Shown: piece by piece, positions 24,174 to 32,846 of the stretch | Layout of the letters: each line of letters starts with the position of its first letter | How positions within the stretch are numbered: the first letter of the stretch is position 1 | NCBI GenBank assembly: GCA_963850415.1 | Contig: CAWKLE010000004.1 | Coordinates: 186,001-250,000, forward strand | Length of the DNA: 64,000 bases | Reading direction: 5' to 3' | DNA from: VAXT01 sp963850415 | Lineage (GTDB): Bacteria; Actinomycetota; Thermoleophilia; Gaiellales; Gaiellaceae | Notes under the pieces: model-generated | Databases searched by the model: none | The model's input: only the letters and a program-made list of their open reading frames with translations | What the model was told of the DNA's origin: nothing | Position numbers and translations under genes: made by a program

Positions 24174-25393
24174 AGCGTCAGGCCCGGCTCCTCGAGCAGC
24201 GTCTTCAGCTCGCGCAGGAACTCGGCGGCCTTCGCGCCGTCGACGGCCCGGTGGTCACAGGTGAGCGTCATCGCCATCAGCGGGCGGGAAACGAAGCCTC
24301 CGTCGTCGACGACCGGCTTCTCCTCGATCGCGCCGACCGCGAGGATCGCGGCCTGCGGTGGGTTGAGGACGGCCGTGAAGATCTCGACGCCGTACATGCC
24401 GAGGTTCGAGATCGTGAACGTCCCGCCATCGAGGTCCTCCTGCGAGAGCTTGCCCTCGCGCGTGCGCTGGACGATCTCCTTCCGTTCGGCGGCGATCTGG
24501 ACGAGCGACTTGCGCTCGACTTCGCGCTGGACCGGGACGATCAGGCCGCGCTCGGTGGCGACCGCGAGCCCGATGTGGGCGTTGGGGAAGATCCGCAGCT
24601 CGTCGTCGGCGAAGTGCGCGTTCACCTCGCGATGTCGAAGGAGGGCGATCGCTGCAAGCTTCGTGAGGATGTCCGTCACGCTCACGCCCTGCTCGCGAAG
24701 CCGCGCGTGGAGCTCCTGCGCACGCGTCATGTCCGCGGACATCGAGATCTGGAACGCGGGCGCCTGCCAGGCTTCGGTCAGGCGGCGCGCGATCGTCTTG
24801 CGCAGCGACGTGAGCGGAACGACCTCGGCCTCGAGCGGCGCGGCGCCTGCGGGTGCGTGCGCGGGAGCTGCCGCGGCGCGCTCGACGTCCTCGGCCACGA
24901 TCCTGCCGTCCGGGCCGGTTCCTCCGAGGCTTGCAAGCTCGATGCCGCGCTCGCGCGCGATCCGTCGCGCCAGCGGGGACGCCTTGATCCGCCCGTCCGC
25001 GCGCGCGGTTTCCGCGGGCTGTGGCTCCGGCTCCTCGGCCGAAGCCTCGCGCCCGCGCTCTCGTTCCTCGGCGCGGGCAGGCCCAGGCGAGCCTTCCTCA
25101 TGCTCTTCGTCCTGGACTTCCTCGGCCGCCTCCTCGTCCGCGGGCACCTCTTCGCCCTGCTCGCCGATGACCGCGATCCGCTTGCCAACCTCGATCTCCT
25201 CGCCCTCGCCGGCGAGGATCTTCAGCAGGACGCCCCCCGCGTCGGCCTCGACCTCCTGCGTGACCTTGTCCGTGTCGAGCTCGTAGAGCGGCTCGCCCTT
25301 CTCGACCGTGTCCCCTTCGGACTTGAGCCAGCGGACGATCGTCCCGGCCTCCATGCCCTGGCCGAGCCGCGGAAGGCTGACATCAGTAGCCAA
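24170..25393 (-). CDS. Dihydrolipoamide acyltransferase (E2) of a 2-oxoacid dehydrogenase
   Basis: 407 residues using TTG at 25393 (next residues ATDVSLPRLGQGM). One lipoyl domain with K43 in ELDTDKVTQE, an acidic linker about 100-160, a peripheral-subunit-binding domain (SPLARRIARERGIELASLGG), and the acyltransferase domain with DHRAVDGAKAAEFL, the His and Asp being the catalytic residues. Single-lipoyl E2 of this size serves pyruvate, acetoin or branched-chain complexes. The E1beta gene lies 115 bases upstream, separated by the GGGGTC palindrome pair. Confidence 0.92.
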   Translation of the reverse strand: MATDVSLPRLGQGMEAGTIVRWLKSEGDTVEKGEPLYELDTDKVTQEVEADAGGVLLKILAGEGEEIEVGKRIAVIGEQGEEVPADEEAAEEVQDEEHEEGSPGPARAEERERGREASAEEPEPQPAETARADGRIKASPLARRIARERGIELASLGGTGPDGRIVAEDVERAAAAPAHAPAGAAPLEAEVVPLTSLRKTIARRLTEAWQAPAFQISMSADMTRAQELHARLREQGVSVTDILTKLAAIALLRHREVNAHFADDELRIFPNAHIGLAVATERGLIVPVQREVERKSLVQIAAERKEIVQRTREGKLSQEDLDGGTFTISNLGMYGVEIFTAVLNPPQAAILAVGAIEEKPVVDDGGFVSRPLMAMTLTCDHRAVDGAKAAEFLRELKTLLEEPGLTL

Positions 25394-25412
25394 ATTGTTC
25401 CACTTTTTTAGC

Positions 25413-25486
25413 GGGGTCTGACCCCGTGGTTCGGCGGAAAACGGCGTGGTTGACCCGAGCACCTTGTTCGAACGGGGTCAGACCCC
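25413..25486. repeat. Opposed pair of 13-bp palindromes, GGGGTC type
   Basis: GGGGTCTGACCCC at 25413-25425 and GGGGTCAGACCCC at 25474-25486. Each is a perfect palindrome around a single central base; the second is the reverse complement of the first, so they form an opposed pair. Both lie between E1beta and E2. Flanking sequence contains more short inverted bits (CGGCGG/CCGGCCG). One of five sites of the same family in this window. Confidence 0.8.
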
Positions 25487-25507
25487 CGCCCGGCCGGCGG
25501 AACGCGG

Positions 25508-26494
25508 TCATGTCCCGTTCCGCCCGACGGTGCGCATGATCGCCTCGTGCACGTCGGCCGCGTGCGGGACGACGAACTCCTCCATCACCGGCGCGAAGGG
25601 CAGCGGCACGAACTTCGCCCCCACGCGCTCGACCGGAGCGTCGAGCCAGTCGAACGCCTGGTGCTGGATCACCGCCGCGACCTCGGCCCCAAAGCCCATC
25701 CGCGTGACGGCCTCGTGCGCGACGACCGCTCGGTTCGTCTTCTTCACGGACTCAACGATCGTCTCCTCGTCGAGCGGCTGCAGCGTGCGCGGGTCGACGA
25801 CCTCGACCGACACGCCGTCCTGCTCAGCCTGCTCGGCTGCGGCGAGCGACTCGTGGACGAGGCGACCGGTCGCGATCACGGTCACGTCCGTGCCCTCACG
25901 ATGCACGCGCGCCTTGCCGATCGGGATCGGCTCCAGCTCCTCGGGCACGTCCTCCTTGAGCCCGTACAGCGTCCGGTGCTCGAAGAAGACGACCGGGTTG
26001 TCATCGTAGATCGCCGACCAGAGCAGGCCGCGGACGTCGGTCGGCGTCGAAGGGAACAGAACCTTGAGCCCGGGGATGTGCACGAACCAGGCCTCGAGCT
26101 GCTGCGCGTGCTGCGCGCCCGGAGACCAGCCCGCTCCGCCCTGTGTGCGAACCGTCAGCGGCACCTTCAGCTGTCCGCCCGACATGTACCGGTGCTTCGC
26201 CGCCTGGTTGACGAGCTGCTCGGTCGCGAGCGTCAGAAAGTCCTCGTACATGACCTCGACGACCGGCCGCATGCCCTGCATCGCGGCGCCGATGCCCGTG
26301 CCCACGAGCGCCATCTCGGAGATCGGCGTGTTCCGCACGCGCTCCGGCCCGAACTCGTCGAGCATGCCCTGCGTGACGCCCATCGAGCCGCCCATCTCGG
26401 CGATGTCCTCGCCCATGATGAAGACGTCGTCGTCGGAGCGCATCGCCTGCGACAACGCGTCGCGAACCGCTTCTCGGTAACTCAGCTCAGGCAT
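25508..26494 (-). CDS. pdhB: 2-oxoacid dehydrogenase E1 component, beta subunit
   Basis: 328 residues from the ATG at 26494 (an in-frame ATG at 26509 adds five residues but looks like part of a repeat). The transketolase-like fold is evident: RNTPISEMALVGTGIGAAM, VPLTVRTQGGAGWSPGAQHAQ and the C-terminal transketolase domain with VIATGRLVHESLAAA. It pairs with the alpha subunit upstream. The start codon and the stop both lie in GGGACATG sequences that belong to the palindromic repeat family on each side. Confidence 0.92.
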   Translation of the reverse strand: MPELSYREAVRDALSQAMRSDDDVFIMGEDIAEMGGSMGVTQGMLDEFGPERVRNTPISEMALVGTGIGAAMQGMRPVVEVMYEDFLTLATEQLVNQAAKHRYMSGGQLKVPLTVRTQGGAGWSPGAQHAQQLEAWFVHIPGLKVLFPSTPTDVRGLLWSAIYDDNPVVFFEHRTLYGLKEDVPEELEPIPIGKARVHREGTDVTVIATGRLVHESLAAAEQAEQDGVSVEVVDPRTLQPLDEETIVESVKKTNRAVVAHEAVTRMGFGAEVAAVIQHQAFDWLDAPVERVGAKFVPLPFAPVMEEFVVPHAADVHEAIMRTVGRNGT

Positions 26495-26514
26495 GTCCCG
26501 TCCACCCATGCCCG

Positions 26515-26567
26515 GGGACCTGGTCCCAGGACACGGGCGCTTTGGACATGCCTCGGGACCAGGTCCC
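26515..26567. repeat. Opposed pair of 13-bp palindromes, GGGACC type
   Basis: GGGACCTGGTCCC at 26515-26527 and GGGACCAGGTCCC at 26555-26567, exactly 40 bases from start to start, opposite in orientation. Both are followed by AGGACA (26528 and 26568). They lie between E1alpha and E1beta. The flank AGGACAGGTCTGCGTTGG resembles the GGTCTCGTTGGGC tail of the 29.7 and 58.5 kb elements. Confidence 0.8.
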
Positions 26568-26586
26568 AGGACAGGTCTGCGTTGGC

Positions 26587-27558
26587 CTAGGCATAGAGGT
26601 TCTTGAGCGCGTCCTCAGGCCTCGGGTCGGTGCCCGCCTTGGCGAACTCGACGGACGCCTCGACGAGCTCGTGCGCCTCGCGGTCTGCCTCCTCGAACTC
26701 CTCGTCCGAGAGGCCGAGCTTCTCGCGCAGGTGGGTGATCGGATCCTGTGTCTTGCGCAGCTCCTCGACCTCGCCCTTCGGCCGGTAGACCTGCGGGTCG
26801 CCGATGTAGTGGCCGGTCAGCCGGTACGTCTCGAGCAGCAGGAAGACCGGGCCGCGCCCCTCGCGCGCGTGGTCGAGCGCAGCGTGTGCCGCCTGAAAGA
26901 CCTCTTCCACGTCCTGGCCGTCGACCCGCATCGCCTCCATGCCGTATGCGGCAGCGCGCTTCGTCAGGTCGTCGATCGGCAGCTGCTGGCGCGCCGGCGT
27001 CGACTCGGCCCAGTGGTTGTTCTCGCAGACGAAGACCGCTGGCACCTGCCAGAGCTGGGCGAGGTTCAGCGACTCGTGGAACGTGCCGATGTTCGTCGCG
27101 CCGTCGCCGAAAAAGGCGACCGCAACGCGCGGCTCGTCACGCATCTTGAACGCGAGCGCAGCGCCGACGGTCGCAGGCAGGCCGCCGCCGACGACCGCGT
27201 TCGCGCCGAGGTTCCCGCGCTCGACGTCGTACAGGTGCATCGAGCCGCCGTAACCGTGGGAGGTGCCCTCGATCTTGCCGTACAGCTCGGCCATGACCTC
27301 GTTCGGGTGCGTTCCCTTGGCCAGCGTGTGCCCGTGGGCGCGGTGCGTGGACGCGATCACGTCGCCCTCCTCGAGCGCGCGGCAGACGCCGACCGCGCAC
27401 GCCTCCTGGCCAATCGCGACGTGCAGGAACCCGGGCAGCTCGCCCGCGCGGAAACGCTCCTCCACCTTCTCCTCGAACCGGCGGATGAGCAGCATTTCCC
27501 GGAAGAACTCGCGCAGCTGCTCCTCCGAGACGGCCCCCTTCTTCTCGACCTTCGCCAC
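26587..27558 (-). CDS. pdhA: 2-oxoacid dehydrogenase E1 component, alpha subunit
   Basis: 323 residues. The thiamine diphosphate motif GDG...N is seen as FFGDGATNIGTFHESLNLA with VFVCENNHW, and the phosphorylation-loop-like region follows. EEVFQAAHAALDHAREG and the start ATG with good context are typical. First gene of the E1alpha-E1beta-E2 set; with lpd it makes an alpha2beta2-type complex, most likely pyruvate or acetoin dehydrogenase. Confidence 0.93.
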   Translation of the reverse strand: MAKVEKKGAVSEEQLREFFREMLLIRRFEEKVEERFRAGELPGFLHVAIGQEACAVGVCRALEEGDVIASTHRAHGHTLAKGTHPNEVMAELYGKIEGTSHGYGGSMHLYDVERGNLGANAVVGGGLPATVGAALAFKMRDEPRVAVAFFGDGATNIGTFHESLNLAQLWQVPAVFVCENNHWAESTPARQQLPIDDLTKRAAAYGMEAMRVDGQDVEEVFQAAHAALDHAREGRGPVFLLLETYRLTGHYIGDPQVYRPKGEVEELRKTQDPITHLREKLGLSDEEFEEADREAHELVEASVEFAKAGTDPRPEDALKNLYA

Positions 27559-27583
27559 GGGGTTGCAGTGTACGCTCGGGCGG

Positions 27584-28225
27584 ATGAGTCTCGCCGCCGA
27601 CTGGGACGAGCTTCAGCAGAGCCTTCGCGAGGACTGGGGCGCTGCCCAGCTGCGCCTCACGCTTGCGGACGAGGGCGAGTCCGAGCGGGCAGCCGCGCTG
27701 CTCGGGCCTGCGAATCCCGGACGGCGCGGGAACGTGATCCGGTTCTACGCGGCGCGTCGCGGCGAAGGGCGCTCGCCGGACATCATTCGCAGGCTCCTCG
27801 AGGGCATCGACGCCGAGGGGATCCGGGGCGAGCTCGAGCTCGTGGGGGCCGACGAAGCTGAGGCGACCGAGCAGGTCGTCCCACCGAAGCTCGTGGCCGC
27901 GTGGGACACCGCCGTCGCCGGGCTGCCGTCCGACTGGAGCGACCTCTACGTCGAGCTGGAGCTCGAGTCGAGCGACTGGCTGGAGCGCGCGGCGCTGCTG
28001 ATGGCGCCGGTCAACCCGGCACGCTACGGCGAGGCGCCCGGCTTCCGGTTCAGGGTCGCGAGCAGCTTCGGCTACGGGGCGTCCGAGGCGATGACCCGGC
28101 GCTGCCTCGAGCGGGTGGACGCGGAGGAGCTCCGCGGAGAGCTCGACATCCTGCGCGTGCTCTCAGACACGCACCCCGTCGCGACGCAGGGGCCGGTCTG
28201 GTACGTCGAAGGGCGCTCGGTGTGA
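27584..28225 (+). CDS. Hypothetical protein with two internal repeats
   Basis: 213 residues from the ATG at 27584. Two units of about 85 residues resemble each other: the first has RRLLEGIDAEGIRGELELVG, the second RRCLERVDAEELRGELDIL. Each is preceded by a WD-x-x-x-x-L-x-DW start and an alpha/beta pattern. No known domain was recognised. It diverges from pdhA with 25 bases between and runs into the PRC-barrel-like gene by a four-base overlap (GTGA). Confidence 0.7.
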   Translation: MSLAADWDELQQSLREDWGAAQLRLTLADEGESERAAALLGPANPGRRGNVIRFYAARRGEGRSPDIIRRLLEGIDAEGIRGELELVGADEAEATEQVVPPKLVAAWDTAVAGLPSDWSDLYVELELESSDWLERAALLMAPVNPARYGEAPGFRFRVASSFGYGASEAMTRRCLERVDAEELRGELDILRVLSDTHPVATQGPVWYVEGRSV

Positions 28226-28443
28226 GCGATCCGGTCTCCTGGTTCCTGATCGAGCCGGGCTGGGAGGTCGTCGGCGCGGACGGCGAGAACGTCGGCAAGG
28301 TGCACGAGGTCGTCGGCGATCCGCAGCGCGACATCTTTGACGGCTTGCAGGTAACGGCCGGGATCCTCGCCGAGGCGCAGTACGTCCCGGCAGAGGAAGT
28401 CGGTCGGATCACCGAAGGCCGCGTTCAGCTCACTGCACGGTGA
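28222..28443 (+). CDS. PRC-barrel-like small protein (73 aa)
   Basis: GTG at 28222 overlaps the previous stop (GTGA). 73 residues with the PRC/DUF2171 pattern: VVGADGENVGKVHEVVG then YVPAEEVGRITEGRVQL. PRC-barrel proteins help assemble photosynthetic, cytochrome or RNA-binding complexes; the role here is unknown. The last 14 bases overlap the convergent sulfite-oxidase-like gene. Confidence 0.72.
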   Translation: MSDPVSWFLIEPGWEVVGADGENVGKVHEVVGDPQRDIFDGLQVTAGILAEAQYVPAEEVGRITEGRVQLTAR

Positions 28444-29509
28444 CCGGCACGCGCTGCAGCGCGTTGTTCACGTAGCCGCCCGTGTTCCACTCGGCCTCGT
28501 CTGGCTGGGTGTTGCCCGCTGCGTCGGTCGCCCGTGAGCAGAGCTCGTGCTCGCCGGGCTCGGCGTCCCACTGGAACGACCAGCGTCGCCACCCGTAGTC
28601 GCCGGTCGGCTCGCCGAGCTCTGCGTCGCGCCAGGTCTCGCCGCCGTCGGCGCTGACCTCGACGCGCGCGATCGGCGCCCAGCCCGACCAGGCTCGGCCC
28701 TCGAGGAGGCAGGGGCCGGGCTCGAGGAACCGGTGGCGCTCCGGGAAGTCGGGGATGCCGGGCGGGACGAGCAGCGAGCGCGGGTGGATCCTCGTCACCG
28801 GCTCGCCGCGGTCGTCCTCGGTTCGCTTCACGCGGTACTGCTTGGCCTGCTGGAAGCCCTCGAACGGCTCGGTGATCGCGGTGATCCGCTCGAGCCACTT
28901 GACATGGGCCATGCCGTACCAGCCGGGGACGATCAGGCGGAGCGGGAAGCCGTGCTGCGGTGGCAGCGGCTGGCCGTTGATCTCGTAGGCGAGGAGCATC
29001 TCCGGCCGGAGCGCCTCGTCGACCGGGAGGCTGCGCTCGTACGCGTGCTCGATCTCGGCCTGGACGCCCCGGTCGAGGCCCGTGAAGAGGATCTCGACGG
29101 CGTCGGCTCCGATTCCGGCTTCTTCGAGCAGCGGCGCGAGCGGCGTGCCCGTCCACTCGGCGTTGCCGATCGCCTCTTCGAGCCACGGCTGGCTGACGGG
29201 GCGCGGCGCGAGGCGGGCTCGGCCGTTGCCGGCGCACTCGAGCGTGCAGGCGACGGTCGCTCTCGGGCGCTCATTGAGCTCGTCGAGGGAGAGCGACAGC
29301 CGGCGGTCGACCTCGCCTCCGATCTCTAGCCGCCAGGTGGCGGGGTCGACGAGGGGAATGTCGAAGTGGATCAGGAGGTAGTGGAGCCCGATCGGCGTCA
29401 GGTCGTAGCGGAGCGACTCGAGAGGGAGGCCGTGGTTGCGAGTCGCGAGCGCGAGCTCGACGGTCGAGAAGTCGTCGACCGCGGACTGCCTCTCCGATTC
29501 GACCGCCAT
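28430..29509 (-). CDS. Sulfite oxidase-like molybdopterin oxidoreductase
   Basis: 359 residues. The Mo-cofactor-binding fold is clear from GLHYLLIHFDIPLVDP, the ligand cysteine C92 in TLECAGNGR and GIPDFPERHRFLEPG. A C-terminal dimerisation/Ig-like domain of about 100 residues contains VEVSADGGETW. No heme domain or export signal is visible, which suggests a SoxC/YedY-like cytoplasmic or separately exported enzyme acting on sulfite or organic sulfoxides. Mo-cofactor genes are not in the window. Confidence 0.85.
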   Translation of the reverse strand: MAVESERQSAVDDFSTVELALATRNHGLPLESLRYDLTPIGLHYLLIHFDIPLVDPATWRLEIGGEVDRRLSLSLDELNERPRATVACTLECAGNGRARLAPRPVSQPWLEEAIGNAEWTGTPLAPLLEEAGIGADAVEILFTGLDRGVQAEIEHAYERSLPVDEALRPEMLLAYEINGQPLPPQHGFPLRLIVPGWYGMAHVKWLERITAITEPFEGFQQAKQYRVKRTEDDRGEPVTRIHPRSLLVPPGIPDFPERHRFLEPGPCLLEGRAWSGWAPIARVEVSADGGETWRDAELGEPTGDYGWRRWSFQWDAEPGEHELCSRATDAAGNTQPDEAEWNTGGYVNNALQRVPVTVQ

Positions 29510-29552
29510 GCGAAAGAAGCTACGCCCTCAGGCGCAGCCCGGCAACCCGAAC

Positions 29553-29694
29553 GGACATGTCCAAGCGCCAGGCATGGGGACATGTCCGGTGCCAGGCACC
29601 AGCCCTGTCCGAGACGGACATGACCGGCGATGGAGGAAAGCTGATTGGCGGTGCGCCGCCACGTCTAGCGTGGCCGTGTCCGGTGCCAGGCACG
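29553..29694. repeat. GGTGCC-type palindromes with GGACATGTCC arms
   Basis: GGTGCCAGGCACC at 29588-29600 is a perfect 13-bp palindrome with central A; a near-copy GGTGCCAGGCACG lies at 29682-29694. GGACATGTCC occurs at 29553-29562 and 29578-29587. The second copy is followed by GGACAGGTCTCGTTGGGC, close to the tail at 58.5 kb. The 202-base region between the sulfite-oxidase-like gene and the long signalling gene holds no coding sequence, only these elements. Confidence 0.75.
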
Positions 29695-29711
29695 GGACAG
29701 GTCTCGTTGGG

Positions 29712-32135
29712 CTACGTGGCGGCCAGCTCGTAGTGGATGCGACGCAGGCGCTGGTTTCGTTCTCGGAAGACCTCCACCACCTGCGGGTCGAACTGCTGCC
29801 CGCTCTCGCCGATGATCTCGGCCGCGGCATGCGCCCACGTGCCCGCGCGCCGGTACGGGCGGTCGCTCGTCATCGCGTCCAATGCGTCCGCGACCGCAAA
29901 GACGCGCGCGCCGAGCGGAATCTCCACCTCGCCGATCCCATCCGGGTACCCGGCGCCGTCCCAGCGCTCGTGGTGGTGCCGAACGACCTGCAACCCCTGC
30001 CCCTGGAGCAGCGCGACCCCGCTCATCAACTGCTCCCCGAGCACCGTGTGCGTCTCGAGCAAGCGGCGCTCGGACGCGGACAGCGAGCCCTCCTTCTGGA
30101 GAATCTTGTCCGGGATCCTGATCTTCCCGATGTCGTGGAGCAGGAACCCGTACTCCACGCTCGGATCCTCGAGCAGCGACGGCTCCAACCCCCGCGCGAG
30201 CTCGACGGCGTACTTCTGCACTCGCTGAGAGTGCGCCACGGTCCCAGTGTCCTTCAGCTCGAGCGCCCCGGTCAGCGCGCTCACCGTCTCGCGGTAGGCC
30301 CGCTGGATCAGCGAACGCTGCCCGCGCTCGACCTCGAGCAGCCGTCGCAGATCCTGCGCGTAGAGGATCAGCTGCTCCTCAGGCGGAGCCGCCGCCGACC
30401 TGTACGGCCCCTCATAGAGACCGCCGGCGACCCGCTCGACCGCGTTCAGCAGCTCGAGCGGGCTGAACGGCTTGCGCAGGAACGCGTCGGCGCCGCTCGC
30501 CTGGGCCGCGAGCTCGGTCCCGCCTTCGGACCCGGTGAGCAGCACGACGCCGATGCTCGCCGTGGCCGGGTCGGCTTTCAAACGACGGCAGAGCGTCAGG
30601 CCGTCCGTGCCCGGCATGTTCACGTCGAGCACGACGACGTCCGGAGGTTGCACGGCAATCCGCTCCAACGCGAGCTCCGCCGAGTGCGCCTCCTCGACCT
30701 CGATGTCGACTACCTCGAAGGTCGTGCGGAGCAGGATCCTCAGCGCAGGATCATCGTCCACGACGAGCAGTCGAAGCCCGCGCTGACCCCTCGCGGGATC
30801 GGACACGAGCCGAAGCGCGGCCGGCGCCTCGGCCTCCTCCCGCTCGCCGTTGAACGTCTGCACCCGGTTCTTCCCGGCCAGCTTTGCCGCGTAGAGCGCG
30901 ATGTCGGCCTTCCGCTGCAGGTCGACGGCCGAGCCGGCATGGTCGGGAATCGACGCGACTCCCGCGGAGACCGTCGGCAGCCGATGACCGCGCCGCTGCT
31001 GGCCGACGGCGATCCGTAGGCGGTCGGCCAGCTCGGCGGCCAGGCTCGACGGGCCTTCGACCACGAGCGCGAACTCGTCGCCGCCGACGCGGAAGATTTC
31101 GTCCTCCGAGCGGACGACGCGCAGGAAGACGCGCCCCGCCTCGCGGAGGATCTCGTCGCCGGCGACATGCCCGTGCTCGTCGTTCGCGCGCTTGAAACCG
31201 TCGAGGTCGAAAAGCACGAGCGAAAGGGGGCCGTCGGTCGGCCGTCGCTCGGCGAGCCCGCCCAGGAGCTCGTCGAAGGCGCGCTTGTTCGCGAGCCCGG
31301 TTAGCGCGTCTCGCCGCGCCTCAGCGTGCGTAAAGGCGATTCTGCGCTCGTTCGCCAGCGCGGCCGACGCGAGATCGGCGACCGCGGACACGAGCTCGGG
31401 ATCGCCTCTGGCCTGCACGCTCGCGGGCAGGGCGACGAGGAGCGCGCCGAGGACCTGCCCGTCGACGACGAGTGGCGCGGCGATCGCCTCGCCGCACGTG
31501 GCGCCGAGCCGGTAGAGCTCCCCCAGCTCGTGCGTGTCGGCCTGCGCGAGTGCCAGCTCCGAGAAGGCTCGCTGGACGACTCCCGGCGCGGAGTGCAGCG
31601 ACTCGGGAGCGCCCGGCCCGGAGAGAGCCGCGAGCGAGAGCGAGGTGTCGGCCGAGCCGAGGTACGTCGCCGCGAACGACGCGCCTGTCAGCTCCGCGAG
31701 CTCGCGCGCGACGAGCTCGGCCGTGCCGCCGCCGTTGACGGAGCGCGCGATCGCGTGCGCGAGCCGGACGAGCGGGTCGCTGGCCCCACCCACGGCGCGC
31801 TCGAGCTCCCAGAGCGGCGCGCCCTTCAGGCAGTACGCGTCGGCGCCAGCCTCCATCATCGCCATCACGTCGCCGGCGTCGTCCGAGCCGGCGTAGGCGA
31901 CGATGCGCGCCTTCGGGAGCAGCTCACGGATCCGCCTCGTCGCGGCCACCCCGTCGAGGACGGGCATCTGCACGTCCATCAGCACGACATCCGGGTGATG
32001 CGCGAGGGCGAGCGAGATCGCCTCCTCGCCGTTCTCGGCCTCGGCGACGACCTCGATCCCCGGCTGGGCTGCGAGGCTCGCGCGCAGACCCTCCCGCGCG
32101 TCGGGCGCGTCGTCGCAGATCAGCAAACGCAGCAT
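29712..32135 (-). CDS. REC-GAF-GGDEF-REC-HD-GYP signalling protein
   Basis: 807 residues from the ATG at 32135. Domain order: receiver 1 (about 1-120, phosphorylatable D54 in VLMDVQMPVLDG), a GAF-like segment (about 140-285), a GGDEF diguanylate-cyclase domain with RVGGDEFALV near residue 350, a second receiver (about 460-590, VVVLDVNMPGTDG) and a C-terminal HD-GYP domain (about 610-807) with FLLHDIGKIRIPDKIL and HHERWDGAGYPDGI. It therefore could both make and destroy cyclic-di-GMP. Receivers without a kinase suggest control by phosphorelay. The 179 bases upstream hold promoter-like AT-rich sequence. Confidence 0.9.
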   Translation of the reverse strand: MLRLLICDDAPDAREGLRASLAAQPGIEVVAEAENGEEAISLALAHHPDVVLMDVQMPVLDGVAATRRIRELLPKARIVAYAGSDDAGDVMAMMEAGADAYCLKGAPLWELERAVGGASDPLVRLAHAIARSVNGGGTAELVARELAELTGASFAATYLGSADTSLSLAALSGPGAPESLHSAPGVVQRAFSELALAQADTHELGELYRLGATCGEAIAAPLVVDGQVLGALLVALPASVQARGDPELVSAVADLASAALANERRIAFTHAEARRDALTGLANKRAFDELLGGLAERRPTDGPLSLVLFDLDGFKRANDEHGHVAGDEILREAGRVFLRVVRSEDEIFRVGGDEFALVVEGPSSLAAELADRLRIAVGQQRRGHRLPTVSAGVASIPDHAGSAVDLQRKADIALYAAKLAGKNRVQTFNGEREEAEAPAALRLVSDPARGQRGLRLLVVDDDPALRILLRTTFEVVDIEVEEAHSAELALERIAVQPPDVVVLDVNMPGTDGLTLCRRLKADPATASIGVVLLTGSEGGTELAAQASGADAFLRKPFSPLELLNAVERVAGGLYEGPYRSAAAPPEEQLILYAQDLRRLLEVERGQRSLIQRAYRETVSALTGALELKDTGTVAHSQRVQKYAVELARGLEPSLLEDPSVEYGFLLHDIGKIRIPDKILQKEGSLSASERRLLETHTVLGEQLMSGVALLQGQGLQVVRHHHERWDGAGYPDGIGEVEIPLGARVFAVADALDAMTSDRPYRRAGTWAHAAAEIIGESGQQFDPQVVEVFRERNQRLRRIHYELAAT

Positions 32136-32314
32136 CGACCCACTCCCTGACGTTGGCGGCCTCCAGAACCTGACGGTGTAATCGACGTTCCACTTCAAAT
32201 GTTGACACGCAAGAAAAGAGCAGAATCGAGTTGATTCGGCGCCGTTTTCTGCGCGAAACGCCCTGATCCGCAGCGCAGAGCCGCCGAAAGATCACCCCAT
32301 AGGGTGAAAGAGCC

Positions 32315-32779
32315 TCAGCCGACGAGCTCGTCGAGCTCGCGGGCGAGCGCGACCGCGTCCCGGTTGCTGCGCGCGATCGCGACGCAGGTGTCGTCACCGG
32401 CGATCGTGCCCACGATTCGCGGGTGCTCGAGCCGGTCGAGGGCGCGCGCCACGGCCGGCGCCGAGCCGAGCTCGGAGTGGACGACGACGATGTTCTGCGC
32501 GGCCTCCACGCGGCGCCCGAACTGCGAGAGCACGCCTGCCAGAGCGTCGCGCGGATCGGTGCTCCGCACGGCCTGCGGCGCCACGTAGCGCGGGCGGCCG
32601 AGCACGTCGTGCGTCTTGTCGAGGCCGAGCTCGCGGATGTCGCGGGAGACCGTCGCCTGCGTCACGCGGCAGCCGGCGCGCGCGAGCGCCTCGAGGAGCT
32701 CGTGCTGCGTCCCGACCCGCCTGCGCGTGACGATGCTCGTGATCAGCCTCTGACGCTCCTCTTTCTCCAGCGGTTGCAT
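32315..32779 (-). CDS. argR: Arginine repressor ArgR
   Basis: 154 residues from the ATG at 32779 (an in-frame ATG at 32791 would add four). The winged helix-turn-helix domain is seen in VTQATVSRDIRELGL, and the C-terminal hexamerisation/arginine-binding domain ends VGTIAGDDTCVAIARSN, where the Asp pair binds arginine. It should repress arginine biosynthesis genes. No arg genes are in this window, and an ARG-box-like palindrome lies just before the start. Confidence 0.9.
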   Translation of the reverse strand: MQPLEKEERQRLITSIVTRRRVGTQHELLEALARAGCRVTQATVSRDIRELGLDKTHDVLGRPRYVAPQAVRSTDPRDALAGVLSQFGRRVEAAQNIVVVHSELGSAPAVARALDRLEHPRIVGTIAGDDTCVAIARSNRDAVALARELDELVG

Positions 32780-32786
32780 ACGGGAA

Positions 32787-32800
32787 AGCATAAATATGCG
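32787..32800. promoter_or_regulatory. Candidate ARG box (ArgR operator)
   Basis: GCAT-AAAT-ATGC (32788-32799) matches the core of the high-GC ARG-box type TGCAT-N4-ATGCA, lacking only the outer T and A. It sits about nine bases upstream of the argR ATG, the expected place for autoregulation. It is a single half-operator and has not been tested, so this is inference from pattern. Confidence 0.4.
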
Positions 32801-32846
32801 GCGCTTCGCCGTTTGGCAAAGCCAGCTTCGCGGTACGCTTCGATTG

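Noticed and set aside
25413..26567. Treating the paired palindromes as rho-independent terminators
   Set aside because: They lack T-runs, lie inside the E1-E2 operon, and recur at other places with shared flanks; a repeat family is a better fit.
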